DNA of 64,000 nucleotides from Burkholderia vietnamiensis LMG 10929 (lineage in GTDB: Bacteria > Pseudomonadota > Gammaproteobacteria > Burkholderiales > Burkholderiaceae), in contig NZ_CP009630.1 in NCBI RefSeq assembly GCF_000959445.1, positions 1,054,001 through 1,118,000 of the forward strand. The letters are read 5' to 3'. Shown piece after piece: positions 47,915 through 56,555 of the stretch (positions are counted from its first letter, which is position 1; every line of letters starts with the position of its first letter). The notes under the pieces were generated by a model that did no database searches, had not been told where the DNA came from, and saw only the letters and a program-made list of their open reading frames with translations. A program made the position numbers and the translations under genes.

Positions 47915-49012
47915 TCAGATGACGAGCGCTGCCTTGTCTTCGCTCCCGGCCGTCCGCGCTTCATACTGGCGAATCAGGGGCAGCACGTGGTGACAGAATC
48001 GCCGCATCTCTCCACGCGTCGGCCAGCCGGACAGGATGAATTCGCTGACACCGGCCTGCTTGTATTCGAGCAGATACCGTGCGACCTCGTCGTAGCTGCC
48101 CACCACACACAGGGCCGGGCCTCCGCGATAGGCGACGGCGCCCGTCCACAGCATCGGTGACAACCAGCCACCGGACGCCTGCTCGGCAAGATCGAACGAC
48201 TTTTTCACCGCCTCCGAATCGCACGTCTTCACGAATGCCTGAACCTGCTGACGATGGGCTTCATCCGAGTTCGCCATCATGGCGGCCACTTCTGCATGTG
48301 CCTCTTCCCGCGTTTCGCGAGCCAGCACGTGCATGCGGATGCCGACGCTGCGCCCGGCCTCCAGGAGCTCACGAGCAGCGACCGCGATGCCCTCCGGCGT
48401 GTCGCCGTAACGCAGCCAGCAGTCCCCCGATTCGATGGTGATGCGCTTGGCCAACGCGGACGCGCCGCTCAGATAGATTCGCGGTCGCTCGCCGTCCTTG
48501 AATGGCAGGCCGAGGCGCGCGCCGTCGAACCGGTAGTGGGTGCCGTCATGCGACACCGGCGTCTCGCCGCGCCAGAACCGATGCAGCACACCGAGATATT
48601 CGGACGTGCGCTCGTAGCGCGCGTCGTGCGCCAGATAGTCGCCGTAGTACGCCTGTTCCTCCGGAGAAATGCCGGCGACGATGTTCAGCGAGATCCGTTT
48701 GTTCGACATCCACGACAGCGTATTGACTGCCTGCGCGAATAGCGTCGGCGGCAGCAGTCCCGGGCGATAGGCCAGCATGAACGACAGTCTGCGCGTCTCG
48801 CGCGCGAGTGCGCCGATCAGCGGCAACGGCTCCGGCAGATGGAAACCGATTCCCATCAGCAGCGTATCGATCTGCATGTCCTCCGCTTCCTGCGCAAAGT
48901 CCACCAGACCGTCGAGATCGAGTTCATTCGCGAGGTCCCGCTCGGACGCCTTAGTATTGCCCGCTCCGCGCGGCGCGCACCAATGAATCTTCAGGGGTTG
49001 AAATACCCGCAT
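47915..49012 (-). CDS. Luciferase-like (LLM) flavin-dependent monooxygenase, SsuD-like
   Basis: 365 residues from MRVFQPLKIHWCAPRGAGNT at 49012, preceded by GGGAGAGG. TIM-barrel LLM family; FMLAYRPGLLPPTLFAQAVN, ISLNIVAGISPEEQAYYGDY and RIYLSGASALAKRITIESGD are the SsuD-type segments. It uses reduced FMN and oxygen for hydroxylation or C-S/C-N oxidation. The FMN reductase at 57612 is the natural partner. The gene is divergent from the biosynthetic operon. Whether it acts on a sulphonate or on the pathway intermediate is unknown. Confidence 0.88.
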   Translation of the reverse strand: MRVFQPLKIHWCAPRGAGNTKASERDLANELDLDGLVDFAQEAEDMQIDTLLMGIGFHLPEPLPLIGALARETRRLSFMLAYRPGLLPPTLFAQAVNTLSWMSNKRISLNIVAGISPEEQAYYGDYLAHDARYERTSEYLGVLHRFWRGETPVSHDGTHYRFDGARLGLPFKDGERPRIYLSGASALAKRITIESGDCWLRYGDTPEGIAVAARELLEAGRSVGIRMHVLARETREEAHAEVAAMMANSDEAHRQQVQAFVKTCDSEAVKKSFDLAEQASGGWLSPMLWTGAVAYRGGPALCVVGSYDEVARYLLEYKQAGVSEFILSGWPTRGEMRRFCHHVLPLIRQYEARTAGSEDKAALVI

Positions 49013-49389
49013 CGTCGCCTCTCCCGATAGTCGAATCCGGCCTGTTGCCGTAGTGACCTTCAGCTTAGGAGTCGAGCAACGAATCGAGCAAGCCCGCACC
49101 GCGCCGACGAAGAAACTTTGACGGCACACCAATTTTTTGATCCATCGCTGACATTTACCGGCCGCAATAAGTTCTCACGAATGCGCTGCGATCCGTCGCG
49201 CTCGCCTACTCTCGTCAACACGTCGAGGCCGATATCGAAGACGTATCGCGATTCCGCACGAATATGTGCCGGCCGACATTCCCGTGTGTCATTGCTGTTG
49301 CATCCGTTCTCGCATCACCGCCCTCCGGCGCGACACGACGCGGCCGGCGACGGTCACGAATGTTCATCGAAGAAAATGGAGCCACGCTG
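49013..49389. other. Divergent control region between the LLM gene and the biosynthetic operon
   Basis: 377 bases with no gene. The GGAG at 49378-49381 is the ribosome-binding site of the DUF1611 gene. The region should carry both promoters of the cluster and a LysR site. Several AT-rich stretches occur (49125-49165), but no confident promoter is assigned. Confidence 0.5.
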
Positions 49390-50460
49390 ATGTTGAACCT
49401 GAGAAACAAACGCGTCGTCGTCTTCGCCGAGGGCTGCTTCGGCCCTGTGACAAGCAAGGTGGCGACCTCTTACCTGCGCTATCGCCACAGCGAATGCGTC
49501 GCCGTCGTCGACAGCCGTTGTGCCGGAAAGGACGTGGGCGAGGTACTCGGATACGGCCACGGCATCCCGGTGCTCGACTCGCTGGAATCGGCATTGCAGT
49601 TCGATCCGGACATTTTCCTGATCGGTGTGGGCCTGTTCTCCAACGCATTGCCCGATGCATGGCGCGCGCAGATAGCGCTCGCACTCGCCCGCGGGCTCGA
49701 CGTCGTCAGCGGTCTGCATTTCCGAATTGCGACCGATCCTGATTTCGCCGCACTTGCGTCGGAATCCGGCGCACGGATCTGGGATACGAAAGAGCCGCCC
49801 GATACGCTCGCGACCAGTGAAGGCAAGCTCGACGCGCTCGATCGCTTCATCGTCCATACCGTCGGCACCGATTGCCGGGTTGGCAAGAAAACCACCGCCA
49901 TCGAGATCGCGGAAGCTGCACGACGACGAGGCATCAACGCAGGTTTCGTCGCTACCGGCCAGAGCGGTATCTATATTAGCGGCGCCGGTGTCGCGATCGA
50001 TGCCGTCCCGTCCGACTTCGTCGCGGGTGTCACCGAATCGCTCGTACTCGAATCGGCGCGTCACCACGACTGGATCGTCGTCGAGGGACAGGGATCGATT
50101 TCCCATCCCGCCTACAGCGGCGTCACGCTGGGCCTGCTTCACGGTGCCATGCCGCAGGCCCTCGTGCTGTGCCACGAGGCGGGCCTTGCACATCACAAGG
50201 GCTGGGCGCATGCGCCGCTGCGTCCGCTACCCGAACTCGTCACGCTGTATGAACAGCTTGGCTCGTTTCTGCGACCGGCGAAGGTGGTCGGCGTCAGCGT
50301 CCATACAGGTGCGCTTCCAGCCGAGCAAGCCGCGCGCGCCATCGAGGAGATCGAATGGGAAACGGGCCTGCCTGCCGTCGACGTCATCCGCTCGGGTGCT
50401 GACCGACTCGTGGACGCACTGAGCGTCCACGACCGGACCCTTCAACGCCTGGCGGCCTGA
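49390..50460 (+). CDS. DUF1611 (DgcN-like) P-loop protein
   Basis: 356 residues from MLNLRNKRVVVFAEGCFGPV at 49390; GGAG sits eight bases upstream. The N-terminal Rossmann-like domain is followed by a P-loop domain with GTDCRVGKKT (159-168) and a dethiobiotin-synthase-like core VVEGQGSISHPAYSGVTLGL. DUF1611/DgcN proteins act on D-amino acid or dipeptide derivatives, often next to dipeptide epimerases; here it opens a biosynthetic operon, so it probably acylates or ligates an amino-acid intermediate. Exact reaction unknown. Confidence 0.85.
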   Translation: MLNLRNKRVVVFAEGCFGPVTSKVATSYLRYRHSECVAVVDSRCAGKDVGEVLGYGHGIPVLDSLESALQFDPDIFLIGVGLFSNALPDAWRAQIALALARGLDVVSGLHFRIATDPDFAALASESGARIWDTKEPPDTLATSEGKLDALDRFIVHTVGTDCRVGKKTTAIEIAEAARRRGINAGFVATGQSGIYISGAGVAIDAVPSDFVAGVTESLVLESARHHDWIVVEGQGSISHPAYSGVTLGLLHGAMPQALVLCHEAGLAHHKGWAHAPLRPLPELVTLYEQLGSFLRPAKVVGVSVHTGALPAEQAARAIEEIEWETGLPAVDVIRSGADRLVDALSVHDRTLQRLAA

Positions 50461-50527
50461 CCGGCCGCCGGCTTTCGTCGTCCCGCCTGCATCGTCGCGC
50501 CATCGTCAAACACAGGAAGCGATTCAA

Positions 50528-51910
50528 ATGACCGAACAGTCCAGCCTGCTCCATGTCGAACCCATCCACTCGCTCAAGGGTTACGCCGTCACCCCTTCGT
50601 CCAAGCCCGAGACCCAGCGCGCGATACTCGCCGCGACTCTCGCCGACGGCACGTCGATCGTCCACAACGATCTGCGCTGTGTCGAGACCAGCGCGATGAA
50701 GCAAGCATGCCGCGCACTCGGCGCGCGCATCGACGAACACGCCGGATACCTCGAGATCCGCGGTGTCGGCCGCGCGCTGCATCTGGGCCAGCGCGTCGTC
50801 GACGCGATCGGCTCGGGGCTCGTGTTTCGCACGTTCACCGCGTTGACGAGTTTCGCCGACTCGCCTGCCATCATTACCGGCGACACCATTCTGCGCACGC
50901 GGGTGATGAAGCCGTTGTTCGACGCACTCGAGGAACTCGGCGCGCGTATCGAATGCATCGGCGAGGCCGGCAAGGCGCCGGTCGTCAACTGGGGAGGCGG
51001 GTTGCGCGGCGGACGCTGCACGGTCCCTGGCAACGTAAGTTCGCAGTTCATCACCGCAATCCTGTTCGCCGCGCCGCTCGCCGACAAGCCGGTCGAAATC
51101 GCGATCGAAGGCGAATTGCTGTCGATTTCCTACATCCGCCAGACGATCGCGACGTTGCGCCATTCGGGAATCCAGGTTGACGTTACCGACGACTTCTCGC
51201 TGATCCGCGTCCAGCCGGGCAACTATCAAGCCGCGGACTACCGGATCGGCGGGGACTACACATCGTCGTCGTACCTGATCGGCGCCGCCGCGCTGTTCCC
51301 CGGCACCTTCGTGCTGGGCAACCTCGGCAGCGAGAGCCTGCAGGGCGAGCGCGCAATCATCGATGTCGTACAGGCGCTCGGCCTCTCCGTCCATTTCGAC
51401 GACACGCGCAATGAGCTGACGCTCGTCAATTCCCACTCCCAGCTCACCGGCGACTACGAATTCGACGCCAGCGATTTCCCGAACATCGTACCGACGCTCG
51501 CCGCGATCGGCGCCTACGTGAAAGGAACGTTCCGCGTGGTCGGCGGCTCGATCACGCGGCTGCACAAGTCGCCTCGCATCAAGGCGATGGTTAGCGAGCT
51601 GGGCAAGATGGGCGTCGACATCAAGGGCCTCTTCAGGGACGGCGTCTACGACGGCTTCGAGATCCGCGGCACCGGCGAGCCTTATCCGGGCGGCGTCGAC
51701 CTGTCGAGCTGGGGCGACCACCGGATCTTCATGTCGCTGTTCATCGCATCGCTGCGTGCGCGCCAGCCGAACCGGCTCGAGGGTTACCGCGACGTGAACT
51801 GCTCGTTCCCCGACTTCTTCACGCAGTTCGAGCATCTCGGCGCCGCCTATCGCGAAGTCGGGACCGGCGCGTCGCACGACGACGAGCGTTCGCTACTGCA
51901 GGCGGTCTGA
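50528..51910 (+). CDS. EPSP synthase-like enolpyruvyl transferase with altered active site
   Basis: 460 residues with the full AroA/MurA fold. Conserved: K26 and R31 (PSSKPETQRAI), GSGLVFRTFTAL with R101, SSQFITAILFAAPLA, D316 (DFPNIVPT), and DHR at 397-399. Altered compared with E. coli AroA: the KETDR motif is HKSPR (346-350), so catalytic E341 is Lys and D343 is Pro; and K411 of AKTFPDYF is Cys425. These changes argue against housekeeping EPSP synthase and for a relative acting on a different hydroxyl substrate, comparable to NikO/PolA of nucleoside-antibiotic pathways. It follows DUF1611 by 67 bases. Confidence 0.88.
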   Translation: MTEQSSLLHVEPIHSLKGYAVTPSSKPETQRAILAATLADGTSIVHNDLRCVETSAMKQACRALGARIDEHAGYLEIRGVGRALHLGQRVVDAIGSGLVFRTFTALTSFADSPAIITGDTILRTRVMKPLFDALEELGARIECIGEAGKAPVVNWGGGLRGGRCTVPGNVSSQFITAILFAAPLADKPVEIAIEGELLSISYIRQTIATLRHSGIQVDVTDDFSLIRVQPGNYQAADYRIGGDYTSSSYLIGAAALFPGTFVLGNLGSESLQGERAIIDVVQALGLSVHFDDTRNELTLVNSHSQLTGDYEFDASDFPNIVPTLAAIGAYVKGTFRVVGGSITRLHKSPRIKAMVSELGKMGVDIKGLFRDGVYDGFEIRGTGEPYPGGVDLSSWGDHRIFMSLFIASLRARQPNRLEGYRDVNCSFPDFFTQFEHLGAAYREVGTGASHDDERSLLQAV

Positions 51911-51928
51911 TCCCAACGGAGAATTGTC

Positions 51929-52800
51929 ATGCTTACCAACCAGCAACTGGCGTTCTATGTGGAACATGGTTATCTCGTGATCGAAAAACTCTTCGATACC
52001 GACGAGGTTGCTCGCTCGCCGCGATCGACACGCTGCTGTCGCCCGCCAATCCCGAGAAGCCGTATGAATTCGAACCCGAGGACGGCGCAACCGTGCGCCG
52101 GATCTGGTCGCCGACGCAAAAGCATCCCGCATTCAAGGACATGGCGACTGCCCCGCGCCTGCTCGACTGCATCGAAGGGCTGATTGGCAAGAACGTGCTG
52201 TTCCACTACAGCAAGCTCAACATGAAGGGACCGAAAGTCGGCAGTGTCGTCGAATGGCACCAGGACTTCTCCTACTATCCGCACACCAACGCCGATCTCG
52301 TCACCGCGCTGATCTTTCTCGACGATGCAAGCGAAGCGAACGGCTGCCTGCGCGTCGTACCCGGGTCGCACCGGCGCGGCCTGCTGTCACACGAGGTCGA
52401 TGGATTCTTCCGCGGCAAGGTCCACGACGTCGATGAAGCTCGGGCGGTCAGCATCGAGGTGCCTGCCGGCAGCGTCCTGTTCCTGCACTGCCTGACGCTC
52501 CATGCATCGGCGCGCAACGTATCGCAGCTGCCGCGCCGCACGTTCCTGCCCGCCTATCGGGCGGCCGATGCATTCCCGATTTACTTCGGACCGCACGCCG
52601 CACACAACGAACCGGGTGTCGAACTGTTGCGTGGACAACGTTCGAAAGTCGCGCGGGTCGACCAGGGCACGCATCTGCTGCCGCTCGCCGAACGCGAATT
52701 CGGGTCCCTGTACGAGGTGCAGGAAGGTTCTCACCTGCGCAAGGCACTGACGACCATGAAAACGTCCGGCTACGCAGTGACGGCAGCCTCGGGACGCTGA
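51929..52800 (+). pseudogene. Phytanoyl-CoA dioxygenase (PhyH)-family protein, apparent frameshift near 52014
   Basis: Fe(II)/2-oxoglutarate oxygenase family, about 290 residues when joined. The start MLTNQQLAFYVEHGYLVIEK is preceded by GGAGAA. The first frame reads to FDTDEVAR; the rest, AAIDTLLSPANPEKPYEFEP onward, lies in the next frame. One extra base at about 52014 would restore DEVARLAAIDTLL. Iron ligands are present downstream: WHQDF (HxD) and the distal His in LHASARN. All other operon genes are intact, so this is either a sequencing error or a recent inactivating deletion. It would hydroxylate a pathway intermediate. Confidence 0.82.
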
Positions 52801-52814
52801 ACACGGGAGATCCG

Positions 52815-53942
52815 ATGGACTGGAACGCCTTTTTGGTTCCGGCGCTGCGCGGGCTTGCTCCGTACCGGCCGGGCATCACCGAGGAAAAACTGCGAGCAGA
52901 GCGAGGCTTGCACGAGATCCACAAGTTCTCGAGCAACGAGTCGCCGTTCCCGCCGCCGCCCGGAGTGCTCGCCGCGATGCAACGCGCGCTCGAGCAATCG
53001 AACCGCTATCCGGACAGCGGCGCGCTGCTCGACAAGCTTGCCCGGCACCAGCGGGTTCCGGCCGACATGCTGGCGCTCGGAAACGGCTCGATCGACGTCA
53101 TCGCATCGCTGGTCCAGGCGTTCGTTCCGGCCGACCGCAACGTCGTGCTGTCCGAGTACGGCTACTGTGCGTATCCGCCGTTCGTCACCACCCAGAGCGC
53201 TGCGCTGCGCATCGCGGCAAGCGGGCCGGATTTCGGTCACGACGTCGATCGACTACTCGAACAGGTCGACTCGAACACGCGCATGCTGATCGTTGACAGT
53301 CCGACCAACCTATCCGGCCGCTCGCTCACGGCCGCGCAACTTGAGCATCTGATCGCACAGCTCCCGTCCAACGTGCTGCTCGTGCTCGACGAGGCCTACG
53401 CGGAATTCGCGGACGACGACGCGCCGCGCGATACCGGGCAGTTGCCGCTATCGCATCCGAACGTCGTCGTCACGCGCACATTCTCGAAAGCATACGGTCT
53501 CGCGGGGTTGCGCATCGGATACGCAATCGCCGCTGCGGGCCTGATCGACGCACTGTCGCGGATCCGACCGCCCTTTCCGGTCAGCCGCGTCGCGTTGGCG
53601 GGCGCCACGGCGGCGCTCGACGACGAAGCGCATCTGGCCCGTGTGGTCGAGACGACCGCGCGAGGCCGGGCACGTCTCGCTGCTGACCTGCGCACGCTCG
53701 GCGCGACGGTCGTCGACAGTTCCGCCAATTTCGTGCTCGCCGACTTCGGTCCGCACGCGGCGCATATCTACGATGCGCTGCTGTCGCACGGCTTCATCAC
53801 GCGGCAGATGTCTGCCTATCGACTGCCGACGCATCTGCGCATCGCGATCGGCACGCCGGACGAGATCGACCGGCTGGTCGATCTCGTGCGTCGACTCGTC
53901 GGGGCACGGACCGGATCGGACGCCAATGGAGTACTCGCATGA
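52815..53942 (+). CDS. HisC-like PLP aminotransferase
   Basis: 375 residues of the class I/II aminotransferase fold, closest to histidinol-phosphate aminotransferase. The PLP-binding lysine is K225 in TFSKAYGLAGLRIGY; other signatures are FSSNESPFPPPPGVL, VDSPTNLSGRS and LLVLDEAYAEFAD. HisC-like enzymes recur in natural-product pathways (for example NikK), where they aminate keto acids. It starts 14 bases after the PhyH stop and overlaps the first ATP-grasp gene by four bases. Likely installs the alpha-amino group of the unusual building block. Confidence 0.9.
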   Translation: MDWNAFLVPALRGLAPYRPGITEEKLRAERGLHEIHKFSSNESPFPPPPGVLAAMQRALEQSNRYPDSGALLDKLARHQRVPADMLALGNGSIDVIASLVQAFVPADRNVVLSEYGYCAYPPFVTTQSAALRIAASGPDFGHDVDRLLEQVDSNTRMLIVDSPTNLSGRSLTAAQLEHLIAQLPSNVLLVLDEAYAEFADDDAPRDTGQLPLSHPNVVVTRTFSKAYGLAGLRIGYAIAAAGLIDALSRIRPPFPVSRVALAGATAALDDEAHLARVVETTARGRARLAADLRTLGATVVDSSANFVLADFGPHAAHIYDALLSHGFITRQMSAYRLPTHLRIAIGTPDEIDRLVDLVRRLVGARTGSDANGVLA

Positions 53943-55183
53943 ACATTCTCATCATCAACAATCTCGCGCAATTCCCGGGCACCGGGCGGTGGGATTTCGA
54001 CCTGGTGCGCTACGACGAATTCGTCGATCACAGGCAGCATCGGGTCAGCTATCTCGTCAACCGTCGCGGCCGCTCCGCCGTGACCGCCTCTGCCGACAGC
54101 TACCGGCTCTATGAGCTCGACCGGCTGGACGACATCGCCGCCTACCGCACGGTCATCGCCGAAATCGTCGGCGCGAGCGGCCCGATCGACCGACTTATCG
54201 TCTTTTCGGAGTCGCTTCAGGATCTGGCCGCGCAATTGCGCGCCGAGTTCGATATTCCAGGCAAGAAGCCGGATGAGAACCGGCTGGGACGCGACAAGCT
54301 ATTGATGAAGCAGAAGGTTCAGGAAGCCGGGCTGCGCACGCCGCGCTACCGGTCCGTGACGTCGACGGAGGTGAGCAGCGCACTCACGTTTGCCGAACAT
54401 ACGGGCTACCCGCTGATCCTGAAGCCGATCGACGGCCAGTCGAGCCACGGTGTGCAGAAAATCTGCGATGCGGTGCAACTGCGCACCGCGATCGCCAACC
54501 TGCCGTCCGGCGGCGAGTGGGATCTTGAGGAGTTCGTGGCCGGTACGTTGATGCACGTCGACGGACTCGTCGATCGAAACGGTAACGTAACGCTCGTCGT
54601 ACCGTCTCGCTACGTCAACACCTGCCTCGATTTCACGGCCGGCGCACCGCTCGGCGCGATCATGCTGGAGCCAGGCACCGCGCTGCACGCCTACGTATCG
54701 AAGTTCGCGACTCAATGCGTGACGGCGATCGGACTGCGCGCGTGCCCGTTTCACCTGGAACTCTTCCATACCACCGACGACGAGCTGGTTTTTCTGGAGG
54801 TCGGTGCCCGCGTCGGCGGTGCCGACGTGCCGTCGATGATTCACCGCGCGACCGGCATCAACCTGTTTCGCGAGTGGGTCAACATGAGTCTCGACCAACC
54901 CGCACAGCTGTATGCACCGACCGGGTCGGTGGGGGCGTGGCTGATGTTCCCGCGGCCGACCTGCCTGCCGCAGCGCGTGCGATCCGTCACGCGGTTCGAC
55001 GGACGGCTCGACAGTCTGTATCGGCAGCTGGTACCGAACGACGGACAGCTGATCGAGCACGAGGATGGCTATTGCTCGCTCCAGTCCGGCCGCTTTCTGT
55101 TCGACTCGCCCTCCGGTACGCAGGTCGCGCGCGATGTCGCGCACGTTCTGGAAGCCTTCCGCATCGAAACCACCCAACCGTGA
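53939..55183 (+). CDS. ATP-grasp ligase 1
   Basis: 414 residues. ATP-grasp features: PLILKPIDGQSSHGVQKICD near residue 160 (phosphate loop), WDLEEFVAGTLMHVDGLV, and metal site VFLEVGARVGGADVP. The N-terminal pre-ATP-grasp domain starts MNILIINNLAQFPGTGRW. It belongs to the carboxylate-amine ligase group that makes amide bonds outside NRPS systems. Coupled to the aminotransferase by an ATGA overlap. Which acid and amine it joins is unknown. Confidence 0.88.
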   Translation: MNILIINNLAQFPGTGRWDFDLVRYDEFVDHRQHRVSYLVNRRGRSAVTASADSYRLYELDRLDDIAAYRTVIAEIVGASGPIDRLIVFSESLQDLAAQLRAEFDIPGKKPDENRLGRDKLLMKQKVQEAGLRTPRYRSVTSTEVSSALTFAEHTGYPLILKPIDGQSSHGVQKICDAVQLRTAIANLPSGGEWDLEEFVAGTLMHVDGLVDRNGNVTLVVPSRYVNTCLDFTAGAPLGAIMLEPGTALHAYVSKFATQCVTAIGLRACPFHLELFHTTDDELVFLEVGARVGGADVPSMIHRATGINLFREWVNMSLDQPAQLYAPTGSVGAWLMFPRPTCLPQRVRSVTRFDGRLDSLYRQLVPNDGQLIEHEDGYCSLQSGRFLFDSPSGTQVARDVAHVLEAFRIETTQP

Positions 55184-55193
55184 GCTCCGGATC

Positions 55194-56555
55194 ATGAGTA
55201 CGCCCGCCCTGCTTCTTTTCGCGCATCAGGCCCGCTCTTACGCAGCGCTGGTTCGCACATATACGGAGCGCCTGGGCATCGCGCTCGTCATCCTCAGTTC
55301 GCGCGCTCGCGATCCGCGCGACCTCGAACAGATTTCCGCCGTGGGTGCCGCCCGGCTCTGGCACGTCGACGACGATTATCTGAACGATGTGCACGTCGAG
55401 GAGACGATGGCGGAGGCACGGGCCGAGGGCTTCGCGATCGTCGCGACGCTCGCCACATTCGAAGGCTACCGATTACTGATGGCGCGCGCCAATCGCCTGC
55501 TGGGCGCCACGGATGCCGATCCCGACGCGCTGCGCGTCTGTATGGACAAATTGCAGTGCCGCACGCAACTCAACGAGCTCGGCCTGAGCGGCGCACGCAC
55601 TACGCTGCTCGACCATGAGACGCTCCCCGCGCTGCTTGCGAGCGGTCGATCATTGTTCATCAAACCACGTCGCGGCGCCGGTTCGTTCGCCTGCTTCCGG
55701 CTCGATGCCGGCTTGACGCTTGCCCGCCTCGACGCGCTGCGCGAGCAGATGCGTGCCGACCTTGCGTTTCGGGCGATCTTCGACGGGCAGTTCGATTTCA
55801 TCGCCGAGGATTACATCCGCGGCGACGAGTATAGCTTCGAAGTCATCGCGGCCGATGCCCGCAGCTACGTCATCGGCGTACACGCGAAATACCTCGACGA
55901 CGCCACCGGCACGACGCTCGAGATGGGCAACTCGCTGCCAGCACCCGCCCTGTCCGACGCGCAGCAGCGCGAAGGCGAGCAGTTCATCGAGCAATGCCTC
56001 GCCGCACTGCGCCTCAGCGACGGGTGCTACCACATCGAGACCCGCTTCGACGGGCGAGCCGGCCGGTGGGACATCATCGAGATCAACGCTCGCATGGGCG
56101 GCGCCCTGATCAATCAGAGCGTCGGCGTGTTCACCGGCGGCATCTCGATGCTGGAGCTTTGGGTGCAAGCACTCTGTACCGAACGAACCGCCGCCGGCGC
56201 GTGGCACCGGCGCCTGGACGCGCTGCGCGAAAGCACGCGGCGGCGGGCGGGCACGCTCAGCGACGGCACCGTGTTCTTCAGCCGATACGGCGAACGCAAT
56301 CGCACGCTCGAAATGCTGTCGATCGACCGGCTGACGCCCGCGCCGGACATCGTCGACATGCCGGTCCGGCCTCACACCCGTCTACCCGATTCCGAACGCG
56401 GCATCTTCATCCTGAACGCGCTTTGGAAGGTGCCCGTGTCCGACATCGCGACCCAGGTGCGCGCGCTCTCGGCGATGCTCGACGCGCAGCTCGTCGTTCG
56501 CTATTCCGACTCAGCAGTTACCGATGCAGAACCCACACCCCAGGAGAAATCATGA
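55194..56555 (+). CDS. ATP-grasp ligase 2
   Basis: 453 residues from MSTPALLLFAHQARSYAALV at 55194, ten bases past the previous stop. Motifs: SLFIKPRRGAGSFACFRLDA, FIAEDYIRGDEYSFEVIA and metal-binding DIIEINARMGGALINQS. It is only distantly similar to ligase 1, so the two probably catalyse successive, different condensations, as in dapdiamide- or bacilysin-like dipeptide pathways. Its stop overlaps the next start (ATGA). Confidence 0.88.
   Translation: MSTPALLLFAHQARSYAALVRTYTERLGIALVILSSRARDPRDLEQISAVGAARLWHVDDDYLNDVHVEETMAEARAEGFAIVATLATFEGYRLLMARANRLLGATDADPDALRVCMDKLQCRTQLNELGLSGARTTLLDHETLPALLASGRSLFIKPRRGAGSFACFRLDAGLTLARLDALREQMRADLAFRAIFDGQFDFIAEDYIRGDEYSFEVIAADARSYVIGVHAKYLDDATGTTLEMGNSLPAPALSDAQQREGEQFIEQCLAALRLSDGCYHIETRFDGRAGRWDIIEINARMGGALINQSVGVFTGGISMLELWVQALCTERTAAGAWHRRLDALRESTRRRAGTLSDGTVFFSRYGERNRTLEMLSIDRLTPAPDIVDMPVRPHTRLPDSERGIFILNALWKVPVSDIATQVRALSAMLDAQLVVRYSDSAVTDAEPTPQEKS

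Noticed and set aside
50528..51910. Housekeeping aroA
   Set aside because: Two catalytic positions differ from AroA and the context is a secondary-metabolism-like operon, not a ser/pdx/cmk-rpsA neighbourhood.
52815..53942. Histidine-biosynthesis hisC
   Set aside because: The aminotransferase is HisC-like, but no other his gene is nearby and it is translationally coupled to an ATP-grasp gene, so a pathway-specific role is preferred.
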